From positions 1,780,572 through 1,844,571 of the forward strand of contig NZ_CP047046.1 of assembly GCF_030408435.1 (NCBI RefSeq): a stretch of 64,000 nt of DNA, in the 5' to 3' direction. The stretch comes from Corynebacterium auriscanis. Lineage in GTDB: Bacteria; Actinomycetota; Actinomycetes; Mycobacteriales; Mycobacteriaceae. Of the stretch, positions 9,019 to 18,060 are shown piece by piece (position 1 is the stretch's first letter; the number at the start of each line of letters is the position of its first letter). The notes beneath the pieces were generated by a model, which had not been told where the DNA came from, ran no database searches, and saw nothing but the letters and a program-made list of their open reading frames with translations. A program made the position numbers and the translations under genes.

Positions 9019-9816
9019 TCACAAGCCGAAGCGGCGGTGACGCTGGGAGTATTCGCGAAGGGCACGCAAAAAATCGACTCTGCGGAATGCCGGCCAATAA
9101 GTATCCGTGAACCAGATTTCCGAATAGGCCGACTGCCAAAGCAAAAAGCCGGACAGCCGCTGTTCCCCAGACGTGCGGATCACCAAGTCCGGATCCGGTT
9201 GGTCCGAGGTATACATGTGCTCCCCCAGCGCCTCTGCGGTGATCTGGAAAGCAATGTCTTCAGCTGGAACCCCGCGCCCAGCCAGTTGCCGTACCAGCTG
9301 CTGCACGGCGTCGACAATCTCCTGCCTGCCCCCGTAGCCCACCGCAATGTTTACGCGTACGCCGGTGTGATCCTTGGTGAGTTCTTGGTTTTTTTGCAGG
9401 CGAGTCCGCAGCGCTTCGGGCAACAAATCGAGCTGGCCTACGCAGCGCAAACGAAAATCGGACTCGTGACCGGCCAGTTCTTCGGAGACTTCACCGATGA
9501 TATCGCAAAGTAACGACAGTTCTTCCTCGCTGCGCTTGAGGTTTTCGGTGGACAGTAGATAGACCGTGACGTTCGGAATGCCTAGCTCATCGCACCACGA
9601 ACAGAGCTCGGCGATTTTCTGTGCACCCACGCGGTGGCCGTGGGATACGTCAGTGAAACCGTTTTCCCGGGCCCACCTACGATTGCCGTCAGCCATGATG
9701 GCGACGTGTTGAGGCTGCGGCTTATCGCGCAACTCGCGGGCGAGTTGCGCTTCATAAGCTGGGTACAGCAATCGCGGGATCTTTTTCACGGCACCGATCT
9801 TACTGTGCTTCTCCAC
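9019..9816 (-). CDS. uppS: Isoprenyl transferase (cis-prenyltransferase, probable Z-farnesyl diphosphate synthase)
   Basis: A 265-residue UppS-fold enzyme with the family hallmarks HVAIMADGNRRWA (catalytic Asp in MADGN), YLLSTENLKR, the NIAVGYGGRQEIVDAV block and the C-terminal DLVIRTSGEQRLSGFLLWQ. It makes cis-isoprenoid diphosphates for lipid carriers of the cell wall. In mycolata two paralogues are usual; the one located near coaA, glyA and mca corresponds to the short-chain Z-FPP synthase (Rv1086 type), which primes decaprenyl phosphate synthesis. That assignment rests on gene neighbourhood and is inferred; chain length cannot be read from the sequence with certainty. Confidence 0.88.
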   Translation of the reverse strand: MEKHSKIGAVKKIPRLLYPAYEAQLARELRDKPQPQHVAIMADGNRRWARENGFTDVSHGHRVGAQKIAELCSWCDELGIPNVTVYLLSTENLKRSEEELSLLCDIIGEVSEELAGHESDFRLRCVGQLDLLPEALRTRLQKNQELTKDHTGVRVNIAVGYGGRQEIVDAVQQLVRQLAGRGVPAEDIAFQITAEALGEHMYTSDQPDPDLVIRTSGEQRLSGFLLWQSAYSEIWFTDTYWPAFRRVDFLRALREYSQRHRRFGL

Positions 9817-9870
9817 GGTATTTGGGACGCAATCCCATTAGGGTCTTACTTGCCTGTTGAGACCGCCGTG

Positions 9871-10428
9871 TCACCGACGATCTTCGGGGGTACCCCCGAG
9901 ATCAGTTGCATTATCCCCACGCTCGGTTGAGCTGTCCCCATCGCGGTGAGGTCGGGCATGCCGTTCCGCATCGATGGCAGCAGGGCCGGTGAGGGTGCCA
10001 GATGAGGGTTCGAAACGCTCATCAGTGACGGGCACCTCAGTGCGGGCGAACATTGCGGAGCGCCCAGCGGTTTCGTCGAACCCTTCCTCCTTCATCCGTC
10101 GCTCCAAGGTTTCGGTATCGAACAGGTCGATGCCGTGCTTATCGGCAAAAGCCCGGCGGCGCTCCATGCGACGGATTCGCTTGTTCATAGCGAACCCCAG
10201 CAGAAGTACGACCAGCAAAAGCGCGACAATAACAAACAGCCCTACAGGTGCTGCTTTGCCAAATTCTGCTCCCATTGGGCCCGATTTTTCGGCTTGGGCA
10301 ACAACCCACGTTTGGATGCCCTCCATTGGAGCAAAACTACCGGTCTGGTTGGTGCCGAAGTTGATGGACGCAGGCACGGCAGATGGCGCATCCACTAGTG
10401 GCAGTGCGCTGAGGGTGAGGGTGTTCAT
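9871..10428 (-). CDS. Single-pass membrane protein downstream of mca
   Basis: About 185 residues. An N-terminal 65-residue segment is followed by one strong membrane span (VGLFVIVALLLVVLLLGFAM, about residues 66-85), then basic NKRIRRMERRR on the likely cytoplasmic side and a hydrophilic Asp/Glu/Arg-rich tail. It follows mca by about 60 bases on the same strand, as small membrane proteins do in mycobacterial mca loci (Rv1083 type). Start taken as ATG 10428; a TTG at 10437 is closer to an AAGGA sequence and could be the real start. Function unknown. Confidence 0.65.
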   Translation of the reverse strand: MNTLTLSALPLVDAPSAVPASINFGTNQTGSFAPMEGIQTWVVAQAEKSGPMGAEFGKAAPVGLFVIVALLLVVLLLGFAMNKRIRRMERRRAFADKHGIDLFDTETLERRMKEEGFDETAGRSAMFARTEVPVTDERFEPSSGTLTGPAAIDAERHARPHRDGDSSTERGDNATDLGGTPEDRR

Positions 10429-10488
10429 GGGGTGCAATCATTCCTTACAGCGAAAGCATCAGGGTTGGTATTAGGCGGTGCTTGCTAC

Positions 10489-11361
10489 TTAAGCATTGTC
10501 GTCGCTGGCTAGGCCGGCAAACAAATCATCTTCGGGTAGTTCGGTGTGAACGCGGGTTTCGGCGAGCTCAAACTCTTCCGTCGGCCAGATTTCGCGTTGG
10601 ATATCAGGATCGCCGATGAAGAACTGGCCTTGCGGATCAACTTGGGTCGCGTGAGCACGAAGGGCATCATCCCGCCGTTCAAACCAATCACCGACATTCA
10701 CCCGAGTGGTTACGCGGTTCAGGATGTCTGGAAACCTCTTCGTAAAGCTTAAGAACTGCACGACCGACCCGGGGAGTTCGACTCCGCGGTGCGCGAGGGC
10801 GTCGGCCAGAAGTTCAAAACGCTGCCGAATGAAACCGTGGGTGTAGTAGAGCTTTTTGATCTCCCAGGGCTCACCGAGTTCTGGGTGATAACTGGGATCG
10901 GCGGCGGCTTCCCATGCACGCATGGATACCGCGTGTACCTTGATGTGATCCGGGTGTGGGTATCCTCCGTTTTCGTCGTAGGTGATGATGACGTGGGGGC
11001 GGAAATCGCGCACAACTTTCACCACGCGCTGGGTAACCTCGTCAGTATCCTCGAGCGCAAAGCAACCATCCGGCAATGGTGGCGGCGGGTCACCTTCGGG
11101 CAGGCCCGAATCGACGTATCCCAACCATTCGTGTTCCACGCCGAGGATGCCGGCAGCTTTTGCCATCTCTTCTTTACGGACGGGGACGATATCTTCGACC
11201 GGCTCCATCGATGGATTGAGGATGTCGCCGCGTTCGCCGCCCGTGCAGGTGAGCACCTTCACGCGATGGCCCTCATCAATGTAACGGGCCATGGTGGCTG
11301 CACCCTTGCTCGATTCGTCATCGGGGTGCGCATGAATAGCCAGCAAACGGTAGGTATTCAC
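10489..11361 (-). CDS. mca: Mycothiol S-conjugate amidase
   Basis: Zinc amidase of the LmbE/GlcNAc deacetylase family that cleaves mycothiol S-conjugates to a mercapturic acid and GlcN-inositol, a detoxification step specific to mycothiol-using actinobacteria. The 290 residues include the zinc-binding AHPDDESSKG (His12, Asp15), TCTGGERGD, and GGYPHPDHIKVHAV with the third metal ligand near His139. Its length and the C-terminal extension beyond MshB fit Mca rather than the deacetylase MshB. It is divergent from the DUF4307 gene, the same order as Rv1081c-Rv1082. Confidence 0.93.
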   Translation of the reverse strand: MNTYRLLAIHAHPDDESSKGAATMARYIDEGHRVKVLTCTGGERGDILNPSMEPVEDIVPVRKEEMAKAAGILGVEHEWLGYVDSGLPEGDPPPPLPDGCFALEDTDEVTQRVVKVVRDFRPHVIITYDENGGYPHPDHIKVHAVSMRAWEAAADPSYHPELGEPWEIKKLYYTHGFIRQRFELLADALAHRGVELPGSVVQFLSFTKRFPDILNRVTTRVNVGDWFERRDDALRAHATQVDPQGQFFIGDPDIQREIWPTEEFELAETRVHTELPEDDLFAGLASDDNA

Positions 11362-11484
11362 AATTCTCCAATCCGATCGTTATACCGTTACAAACTTACT
11401 CTGCTGCCGGGAACATTCTGAAACGACCGACAGGCTGCAGGTAGAACGTAGGAAGCATTCCCCGTGGGTTACGATGGAGCCATC

Positions 11485-11979
11485 ATGGATGCAGTGAATT
11501 CCCCAGACCCTCGCGAGCGCTCGAACTCCGCTGTCCCCAAAGCCGCCCGTTACCGCCAAAGTCAGGCGAAGAAAATGGACGAGCGCTACGGCAACGAACG
11601 CTCCAACAAATTTGCCGGTCGCTTGATGGTCGTAGTGTTGCTGGCGATTCTCGTTGCTGCAGCGATTTACATTGTCTCGCAATTCCTCAACACCACCTCG
11701 GCGGATGTCACGGCGGTGGAATCGGGTGGCAAGGTTGTCTCCGCGGAACAACTCAGCATGAGCGTGGACGTCACTCGCTCTGATGCCTCGAAACCGGCGT
11801 ACTGCATTGTGACCGCACTGGACTACGACAAAAACGAGGTTGGCCGCCGGGAATTCTTGATCCCCGCTGGCGGAGCGGAAGTTACGCGTTGGCAGGTAGA
11901 AATCAATACCCGCAAGGAAGCCTACGCAGCGACCGTCTACGGTTGTTCCTCGACCATCCCCACGCACCTGCAGGGCTAA
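11485..11979 (+). CDS. DUF4307 single-pass membrane protein
   Basis: 164 residues from ATG 11485 (GGAG nine bases upstream). A basic N-terminal cytoplasmic stretch with ARYRQSQAKKMDERYGN is followed by one membrane span (LMVVVLLAILVAAAIYIVSQF, about residues 47-67) and an extracytoplasmic beta-rich domain with two cysteines (AYCIVTALDYDKNEVG and TVYGCSSTIP) that may form a disulfide. This matches the DUF4307 family next to mca and greA in mycolata. Function is unknown. Confidence 0.8.
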   Translation: MDAVNSPDPRERSNSAVPKAARYRQSQAKKMDERYGNERSNKFAGRLMVVVLLAILVAAAIYIVSQFLNTTSADVTAVESGGKVVSAEQLSMSVDVTRSDASKPAYCIVTALDYDKNEVGRREFLIPAGGAEVTRWQVEINTRKEAYAATVYGCSSTIPTHLQG

Positions 11980-11991
11980 AGGGCACGGGCA

Positions 11992-12097
11992 TTTTCTACG
12001 GTTGGCGTTGCGACGTCTCACTGCGGGTTGAGCGTTAACCTCCGAAGCTTTAGCGCGAGAGTTTTCTACGGTTGGCGGTGCGACGTTTCACCGCGGG
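11992..12097 (+). repeat. 36-bp imperfect direct repeat, two copies
   Basis: Copies at 11992-12027 and 12062-12097 begin with TTTTCTACGGTTGGCG and differ at three bases. They lie between the DUF4307 gene and greA. Confidence 0.85.
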
Positions 12098-12134
12098 GCC
12101 ACCACTGCGTTTTGCGCCTAGCGAGCTACAGCGT

Positions 12135-12212
12135 TTGATGATGACCAACCGCAGCGTATGTTGACGGCAGGCCACGGTGATTGATGATGACCAACCGCAG
12201 CGTATGTTGACG
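12135..12212 (+). repeat. 32-bp perfect direct repeat, two copies
   Basis: TTGATGATGACCAACCGCAG and the 12 bases after it occur identically at 12135-12166 and 12181-12212. The CCAACCGCAGCG core is roughly the reverse complement of the CGGTTGG core in the preceding repeat pair, so the 400-bp greA upstream region can fold or bind a symmetric factor. No gene is visible between 11980 and 12387. Confidence 0.85.
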
Positions 12213-12387
12213 ACAACACCGTATAGCTCCGTTGTGGGTACACCGTGGATGCAGGAGCATGCATTACCCTGCTACCTTTAGACCCGTATTAGACATAACC
12301 TCACTGTGCACATGATCGTGGCGATACCATCGATCAACGCAATAGCGCCCACGCACATAGCCCTCGAACACTAGGAAGGCACATACC

Positions 12388-12909
12388 ATGGCTGATAACC
12401 AGACGAACTGGCTTACCCAAGAATCTTACGACCGCCTGAACGCTGAACTCACGGCCTTGAAGGAGAACCGTCCGGTTCTGGCAGCTGAGATCAACGAGCG
12501 CCGCGAAGAGGGTGATCTCAAGGAAAACGGTGGGTACCACGCTGCTCGTGAGCAACAAGGCCAGGAAGAAGCCCGCATTGCTTACCTAGAAGAGCTGCTG
12601 GACAACGCCACCATCGGCGAGGCCCCGCAGGAGTCCGGTGTGGCCCTGGTCGGCTCCGTCATCCACGTCTACTATGACGATGACGAGGACGATAAGGAGA
12701 CCTTCCTGATCGGTACCCGCGGCCTTGAGTCCTCCAACCCCGATTTGGAGACCTACTCCACCGACGCCCCGCTGGGCGCGGCCATCGTTGGTGCAAAGGT
12801 GGGCGAATCCCGCGAGTACCAGACTCCAAACGGCGATACCGTCAAGGTCACGATCGTTTCGGCTGAGCCATACGACCCCGATCTGGATATCCCCCGCGAT
12901 CAGCAGTAA
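12388..12909 (+). CDS. greA: Transcription elongation factor GreA
   Basis: Stimulates the intrinsic RNA cleavage of RNA polymerase and rescues backtracked complexes. The 173 residues give an N-terminal coiled coil (about 1-80) whose tip carries the acidic catalytic motif [19 protein letters not shown], and a C-terminal FKBP-like domain with [14 protein letters not shown] and [11 protein letters not shown]. It is about 15 residues longer than the Escherichia coli protein because of an acidic DDDEDDKE insertion near residue 100. GGAAGGCACATACC precedes the ATG. A terminator hairpin follows at 13037. Confidence 0.95.
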   Translation: MADNQTNWLTQESYDRLNAELTALKENRPVLAAEINERREEGDLKENGGYHAAREQQGQEEARIAYLEELLDNATIGEAPQESGVALVGSVIHVYYDDDEDDKETFLIGTRGLESSNPDLETYSTDAPLGAAIVGAKVGESREYQTPNGDTVKVTIVSAEPYDPDLDIPRDQQ

Positions 12910-13036
12910 GCACCATCTCGGTCATATACCCCGCCCTGTCGTCCCCAGTAGGCGGATAAACCCCACCCCATTGGGAGGCATGATACTGTTCGGCAGCGCC
13001 GCAGACTTGATCGGTTGAGCGCAGGCTAGCGCGCAC

Positions 13037-13080
13037 AAAGGGAGGGTGCCCACCGCAACCGCGGTGGGCACCCTCCCTTT
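13037..13080. terminator. Perfect 20-bp hairpin, bidirectional terminator
   Basis: Arms 13037-13056 and 13061-13080 are perfectly complementary with an AACC loop; AAA at one end and TTT at the other make it usable in both directions. It lies between greA and the convergent Bax-inhibitor-like gene. Confidence 0.85.
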
Positions 13081-13134
13081 CATTCGCTGTGGTGGCTAGT
13101 CGTCGTGTTCGCTCGGCAACGTTCACGCGAAGCT

Positions 13135-13232
13135 TCACGCACTCTCATCGCCGAGCACGCTAAGCCCCTCACGCACTCTCATCGCCGAGCACGCTAGGCC
13201 TCACGCACTCTCATCGCTGAGCACGCTAGGCC
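13135..13232 (+). repeat. Three tandem copies of a 32-34 bp unit
   Basis: Units at 13135-13168, 13169-13200 and 13201-13232 start TCACGCACTCTCATCGC, followed by a partial fourth (TCACGCAGACGAG). They sit just downstream of the convergent gene ends. Confidence 0.9.
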
Positions 13233-13291
13233 TCACGCAGACGAGCCGTGGTGTTCGCTAAGCGACACGCTCGCTCGTCCCCACCGGCGCA

Positions 13292-14209
13292 CTAATCGTT
13301 TTGCAAGTACGAGAGCATGCGCAGGATCTCGGTGTACAGCCAGACCAAGGTGACGGCCAGGCCCAGAGCCACGCCCCATGCCGTCTTGGATGGAGCACCA
13401 GAGCGGATCAGGCGATCGGCTTGGTCGAAGTCCAGCAGGAAGCTCATAGCTGCCAGGCCGATGCAGACCAAGGAGAAGATCCAGGCGATAGGACCACCAT
13501 CGCGCAGTGGGCCCGCACCATCGGTGAACAGGGCAAACACGAGGTTACCCAGGGCAAGAACCAGCACACCGATCATCGCTCCCACCATGAAGCGTGTGAA
13601 CTTCGGGGTCACGCGAATGGCACCGGACTTGTAGACGAAGAGCATGCCGACGAACACACCGATGGTTCCCAGGATCGCCTGGGAGATCAACGCGCCGGCA
13701 TTCACGCCGCTGACCGCAACGTTCGCCACGATCCAACTAAAACCACCGACAAACAAACCCTCAAATGCTGCGTAGATCAAGGTCACTGCAGCAGAACCAT
13801 ACTTGTTGCCGAAGGTAGCCACCATGACGGTGATAAGGCCGCCGATCATGCCCACGAAGAACAGGATCGGCGCCAGAGCGGACTCCATGCTGAACAGGAA
13901 GTACTCCACGATCGCGAAGGCGATGATCACACCCAACGTCATGCTGGTCTTCGCGACAACATCATCCACAGTCATGGGGCGGTCGGAAACACCGGCTGCA
14001 CCGAAGTTCGGAGAGTGTTGAACGTTGTCCATACCCTGGTGCACGGTAGCGGTTTGCGTAGCGCCGTAGGCCGAGGTTGCGTAGGGGTTGGCTGGGTTAA
14101 ACCCCTGCTGTCCCTGTCCCCCTTGCTGCCCGGATTGAGCGAAGGGGTGCTGGCTCGTGTTCTTGGCTAGCGACCCCATAAACGGATTGGAAGTTTTCAT
14201 CATCTTCAC
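13292..14209 (-). CDS. Bax inhibitor-1/YccA-like membrane protein
   Basis: 305 residues. The N-terminal 75 residues are soluble and rich in Gln, Gly and Asn (GQQGGQGQQGFNPANPYA). Seven or so membrane segments follow from about residue 88 to 300, with the family's conserved end SFLLDFDQADRLIRSGAPSKTAWGVALG, an acidic pair (DFD) typical of the BI-1/YccA pH-sensing centre, and TEILRML. Bacterial members form or regulate ion leak channels; the role in actinobacteria is not settled. Start may be Met1 (14209) or Met4 (14200). Confidence 0.85.
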   Translation of the reverse strand: MKMMKTSNPFMGSLAKNTSQHPFAQSGQQGGQGQQGFNPANPYATSAYGATQTATVHQGMDNVQHSPNFGAAGVSDRPMTVDDVVAKTSMTLGVIIAFAIVEYFLFSMESALAPILFFVGMIGGLITVMVATFGNKYGSAAVTLIYAAFEGLFVGGFSWIVANVAVSGVNAGALISQAILGTIGVFVGMLFVYKSGAIRVTPKFTRFMVGAMIGVLVLALGNLVFALFTDGAGPLRDGGPIAWIFSLVCIGLAAMSFLLDFDQADRLIRSGAPSKTAWGVALGLAVTLVWLYTEILRMLSYLQND

Positions 14210-14502
14210 TTTCTGAGTCTCTGTTTACAGTGGATCTGCTGGTCAGTACATGTTCCACTGTTCTTGCGATCAAAAAATCTTATGATCGAAGAACCTTACG
14301 TCCAGTGTAACGATTGACGTGGCGATTTAGTTCCCGCATCTCCGGGGTTTTCTTGTGAACCTCTTCGCCACGGATCCCCGGAAAGTGCAGAGGAGCGCTG
14401 GTGGGAGCGGCGCGTGGCGTCGACCCACAAAGAGATAAAAATAGGCAAAGCGTATCGTCAGATTCCACCGCGGGGGGTCGATAGTTAGGTAATGTGCACA
14501 AC

Positions 14503-16089
14503 ATGACACCTAAGCGACTATCCGTTGGCCCCCTGCCCGAAGAGCTAGCAACTGAGCTGCGCAATCTGACAGTAAATACTCGGCACAACAATCTCGACCC
14601 ATCCGGCGATACACAAACTATCGAGACCCCTTTCACCGGCGAGCAGATCTCGTGGGTTGGCAAAGGTACCGAAGAGGATGTAACCGAAGCCTTCGCCGTC
14701 GCCCGTCGCGCACAGCGTTCGTGGGTGCACGTTCCGTTTTCTGAGCGCAAGCGCATTTTCTTGCGCTTCCACGACCTGCTGCTGCGTAATCGCGAGCTGG
14801 TGACGGATATGATCCAGCTAGAAACCGGCAAGAACCGCCCCAGCGCGTTCGATGAGGTCCTGGACATCGCCAACAACGCGCGTTACTACGCTAATCACGC
14901 CGAAAAGTTCATGTCCCCACGCAAACGCCGTGCGGCCATGCCCGTCATGATCAAGTCGCGCGAATACCGCCACCCTTTGGGCGTGGTTGGTCAGATTTCG
15001 CCGTGGAACTACCCGCTGTCCCTCAGCATCGGTGATGCCATTCCGGCCCTTCTGGCCGGCAACGCCGTAGTTGCTAAGCCGGATTCCAACACTCCTTTTA
15101 CTGCCCTGTTGGCCTTCAAACTTCTTTTCGACGCCGGGCTGCCCCGCGATCTCGTGCAGCTGGTTACCGGTTCGGGCCGGGTGGTGGGCACCGCAATTTC
15201 CGAGCAATGTGATTTCCTGATGTTCACGGGCTCCACGGCAACGGGCAAGATCCTGGGTGAGACGATGGGCCGTCGCCTGGTGGGATACTCCGCTGAGCTG
15301 GGTGGTAAGAACCCGCTGATCATCGCGAATGATGCAAAGATGGATTACACCGTTCGCGGAGCCCTTGATGCGTGCTTCTCGAACTCCGGCCAGTTGTGTG
15401 TCTCGATTGAGCGTATTTACGTGGAGCGGGATACCTATTCGGAATTCGTCGGTAAGTTCAGCGACGCGGTTAAGGCCATGTCCATCGGGCCGGGATTCGA
15501 GTGGGAGGTCCAGATGGGGTCGCTTGCCTCCCAGCAACAACTGGATACCGTAACGAAGTACGTGGAAGATGCCCGCGACAAGGGAGCCACCATCGTCGCC
15601 GGCGGTCGCCACCGTCCTGACCTGGGCCCTTACTTCTACGAACCAACCGTCCTGACCGATGTTCCAGAGGACGCACTATTGCGCACTGAGGAAGTCTTCG
15701 GCCCCGTGGTGTACATCGAGCCGGTAGAAGATGTGTACGAGGCCATCGAGAAGGCCAATGACACAACCTACGGGTTGAATGCTTCCGTTTTCGGTTCTTC
15801 CGAGACCGCGTGGCGTGTGGCACCGCATGTCGAAGCCGGCTCGGTGGCCATTAACGATGGCTACACCACCGCATGGGCCGCGATCGATAACCCGATGGGG
15901 GGTCGCAAGGAATCCGGCGTGTCCCACCGCCATGGCGAAGAAGGACTGATCAAGTACACCGCCTCCCAAAACATTTCCGAGCAGCGCTTCATGTACTTCC
16001 GCGGCCCGGAGAGCCTAAAGCGCAAGACGTACGCTGCCGTGATGTCAAAGGCACTGCTGCTGGGTAAGGCTTTCAAGGTTCTGCCTTAG
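14503..16089 (+). CDS. gabD2: Succinate-semialdehyde dehydrogenase (NADP+)
   Basis: An aldehyde dehydrogenase of 528 residues. It has the NAD(P)-binding PWNYPLSLSIGDAIPALLAGN and FTGSTATGK, the general base Glu in AELGGKNP and the nucleophile Cys in NSGQLCVSIERIYVE. Length and the motif set match the actinobacterial GabD2 group, which oxidises succinic semialdehyde to succinate in the 2-oxoglutarate decarboxylase/GABA route. ATG 14503 is preferred; an in-frame GTG lies at 14494. No operon partner is evident. Substrate is inferred from family similarity. Confidence 0.85.
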   Translation: MTPKRLSVGPLPEELATELRNLTVNTRHNNLDPSGDTQTIETPFTGEQISWVGKGTEEDVTEAFAVARRAQRSWVHVPFSERKRIFLRFHDLLLRNRELVTDMIQLETGKNRPSAFDEVLDIANNARYYANHAEKFMSPRKRRAAMPVMIKSREYRHPLGVVGQISPWNYPLSLSIGDAIPALLAGNAVVAKPDSNTPFTALLAFKLLFDAGLPRDLVQLVTGSGRVVGTAISEQCDFLMFTGSTATGKILGETMGRRLVGYSAELGGKNPLIIANDAKMDYTVRGALDACFSNSGQLCVSIERIYVERDTYSEFVGKFSDAVKAMSIGPGFEWEVQMGSLASQQQLDTVTKYVEDARDKGATIVAGGRHRPDLGPYFYEPTVLTDVPEDALLRTEEVFGPVVYIEPVEDVYEAIEKANDTTYGLNASVFGSSETAWRVAPHVEAGSVAINDGYTTAWAAIDNPMGGRKESGVSHRHGEEGLIKYTASQNISEQRFMYFRGPESLKRKTYAAVMSKALLLGKAFKVLP

Positions 16090-16194
16090 TCCGAGGAACC
16101 GGGGGTGGGGCGCCCCGCGCAGCCAAGGTGCGGGGGATAAGCTACCTAGCTGGTGCAAACCCCCCTTCCAAGCACCCTTAGCTGGTCTATCGCG

Positions 16195-16776
16195 TTAACG
16201 ATAGCCTGCGGTTTTCACAAGGCGATCGATACTGCCGATTGGTATACAGCTAAGCAGTAACGCGGCAACTGTGAATACAATCCAATAGTTAACACCCGGG
16301 GAAATTTGGGGGTTGTATCCTGCTAAAAACACACGTTCCGAGCCAGGAACATGAAGTGTCTGGGCTGTCAATATCACCACGATGATGGCCAGTGGCACAG
16401 CAAGGAAGTGGGGGCTGGCGATGACCCGAGAACTAAGAAGTGTCACCGCACTAATGATCAGCGCATTTAGAAGTGGTACCCACCAGCGAACTTCTACGCC
16501 GAATTCTTCCACCAAGGAGTGTGCACAGATCAACGAGGGGATTGTGCCGGTGGCAAGAAGCACGGCACCGCTAACAACGGCTCGATATTGGCTTCTACGC
16601 CACCCCATTTCCCATGTTCCGTGCGGTCTGCAGGTTTCTGCTGCAATCACGAATACGCCGACATAACCAGTTAATTCACCAATAACGACGGACCTTCCGT
16701 TTACGCTAGAGACCAAATCCAGTTCTAAGGTGAATGCTCCCCAGAAGTGGGCCGCCAGACTGGTGAGGCCTAGCAC
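16195..16776 (-). CDS. Multi-pass membrane protein of the ABC exporter cluster
   Basis: 193 residues with about five hydrophobic segments, for example VVIGELTGYVGVFVIAAE, AVVSGAVLLATGTIPSLIC and FLAVPLAIIVVILTAQTL. It ends the three-gene minus-strand cluster with an ABC permease and ATPase, and its frame is open right from the permease stop, 51 bases upstream. The first usable start is GTG 16776; a longer product would need a non-standard start. I recognise no family. It is probably a second, shorter permease subunit or accessory membrane component. Confidence 0.6.
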   Translation of the reverse strand: MLGLTSLAAHFWGAFTLELDLVSSVNGRSVVIGELTGYVGVFVIAAETCRPHGTWEMGWRRSQYRAVVSGAVLLATGTIPSLICAHSLVEEFGVEVRWWVPLLNALIISAVTLLSSRVIASPHFLAVPLAIIVVILTAQTLHVPGSERVFLAGYNPQISPGVNYWIVFTVAALLLSCIPIGSIDRLVKTAGYR

Positions 16777-16827
16777 AACCGCAATTCGCCCCCCAACGGA
16801 ACACTCGTATGAGCGGGTGAGTTTTAC

Positions 16828-18060
16828 TCATTTCAGTGGCCAGCTTTCTGGTGTCGCACGGCACTCCGCGATTGCTTGTTGATTGTTTCTGATGTAGTTC
16901 CACATCACTTTTCTAGTGTGTTCAGGGTTGGCTCCCCGGGGTCCTAGGACAAGCCAATCTTGGAGCTTCGCAGATATATCTGTGCCGGCAGATCCTGGTT
17001 TGTTAGCACACGCCCAAAAACTAGTGAGATGCTGTGCCAGCTGTATACCCACGCCATTGGTTTCCCCTGGTGTGAAACGGATAATGACTACCTCTTTGGC
17101 TAGCTTGCGCGGGGCCAGAAGTAAAGAGCTGTCAATGAGGACTAGGCGGGAAGGGTGGGATTCTCCATAGTTATGGAGCACTGACTCCACATGTGTGGAA
17201 ATATCATCTAAGTCTTTCAGATGAGCGCGGTGTACACACACGTCCGCTCCGCGCAACTCGCGGCACTCACGGGGTGGTTGAGCCTCCAGCCCCCATAAGG
17301 GAGTGTTCTTTTTCTCCGCCAGTACTACAGAACCGCCCACGGTAACTGTTAATATCACCGCACACGCCCCAGCTAACGTCCAATTCACTGGGGTGTTCGT
17401 CAACATCCGTGTCACTCCAAGCAATGCGCCAATGGCCACCACGGCAAAAACTATGTTGCCCACGCTCACGGGTACGCTTAAGAATTGACCTGGATCTTGC
17501 GGATATGGCCGAAACGGTGCAATCAGGATGTAATCGTCACCAAAATAATTCGCCGTCTGGCCCCACACGAACCCAATAACCGCGGCAACAGGTACGGCAA
17601 CCAGTGACCGAAATATGGCGGCAACCGCCATTCCCAGGGTGCACGAGGCCAAGAAAAAACCGAAGAAAACAATGATCACAGAAAGCTGGGGGGACCCGTC
17701 GGTTGCGGTACGCGCAGTCTTCCACAACATCGGTGCTACGCCAGCGCAGGTTCCGAGCCCGGCAGAGATCACCAATGGGGCTTGAATAACAAGGTGCCGG
17801 AGGAACACAGGTACGGCCCCAACAGGGAGCATCGTCATGTGGTTGGGTTTACCGTGGCGCTGTGCCGCGCCCGCTGAAATACCGGCAAGGATGGGAAACA
17901 GCAATGCTGGGATGGTGCCCCACACGGAATCGAAATCAGTCCAGGTTGTGTACGACTGTTTCAGAAAACTCAGTGTTGGAAACACGGACAAGGCGCAGGC
18001 AATGAGGAAGGTTATTATGGTTTCTTTTCTCTTAAACGCAGCAAGGCCAAGGTTATTCAT
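16828..18060 (-). CDS. ABC transporter permease with large C-terminal domain
   Basis: 410 residues from ATG 18060, which overlaps the stop of the ATPase gene by 8 bases (CATGAATAA), so translation is coupled. Residues 1-240 carry six hydrophobic segments. Residues about 250-410 form a hydrophilic domain with two close cysteine positions in PPRECRELRGADVCVHRAH and a later ACANKPG, most likely outside the membrane. The topology is that of ABC-2 type exporters with an extracytoplasmic domain. The longer frame to 18099 lacks a ribosome-binding site. The substrate is unknown; peptide or lipid export or self-immunity are possible. Confidence 0.75.
   Translation of the reverse strand: MNNLGLAAFKRKETIITFLIACALSVFPTLSFLKQSYTTWTDFDSVWGTIPALLFPILAGISAGAAQRHGKPNHMTMLPVGAVPVFLRHLVIQAPLVISAGLGTCAGVAPMLWKTARTATDGSPQLSVIIVFFGFFLASCTLGMAVAAIFRSLVAVPVAAVIGFVWGQTANYFGDDYILIAPFRPYPQDPGQFLSVPVSVGNIVFAVVAIGALLGVTRMLTNTPVNWTLAGACAVILTVTVGGSVVLAEKKNTPLWGLEAQPPRECRELRGADVCVHRAHLKDLDDISTHVESVLHNYGESHPSRLVLIDSSLLLAPRKLAKEVVIIRFTPGETNGVGIQLAQHLTSFWACANKPGSAGTDISAKLQDWLVLGPRGANPEHTRKVMWNYIRNNQQAIAECRATPESWPLK

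Noticed and set aside
13135-13232. CRISPR array
   Set aside because: The three 32-34 bp units are directly adjacent with no variable spacers, so this is a plain tandem repeat.
14280-14876. 198-codon minus-strand frame upstream of gabD2
   Set aside because: Mostly antisense to the conserved N-terminus of the dehydrogenase; composition is that of a shadow frame.
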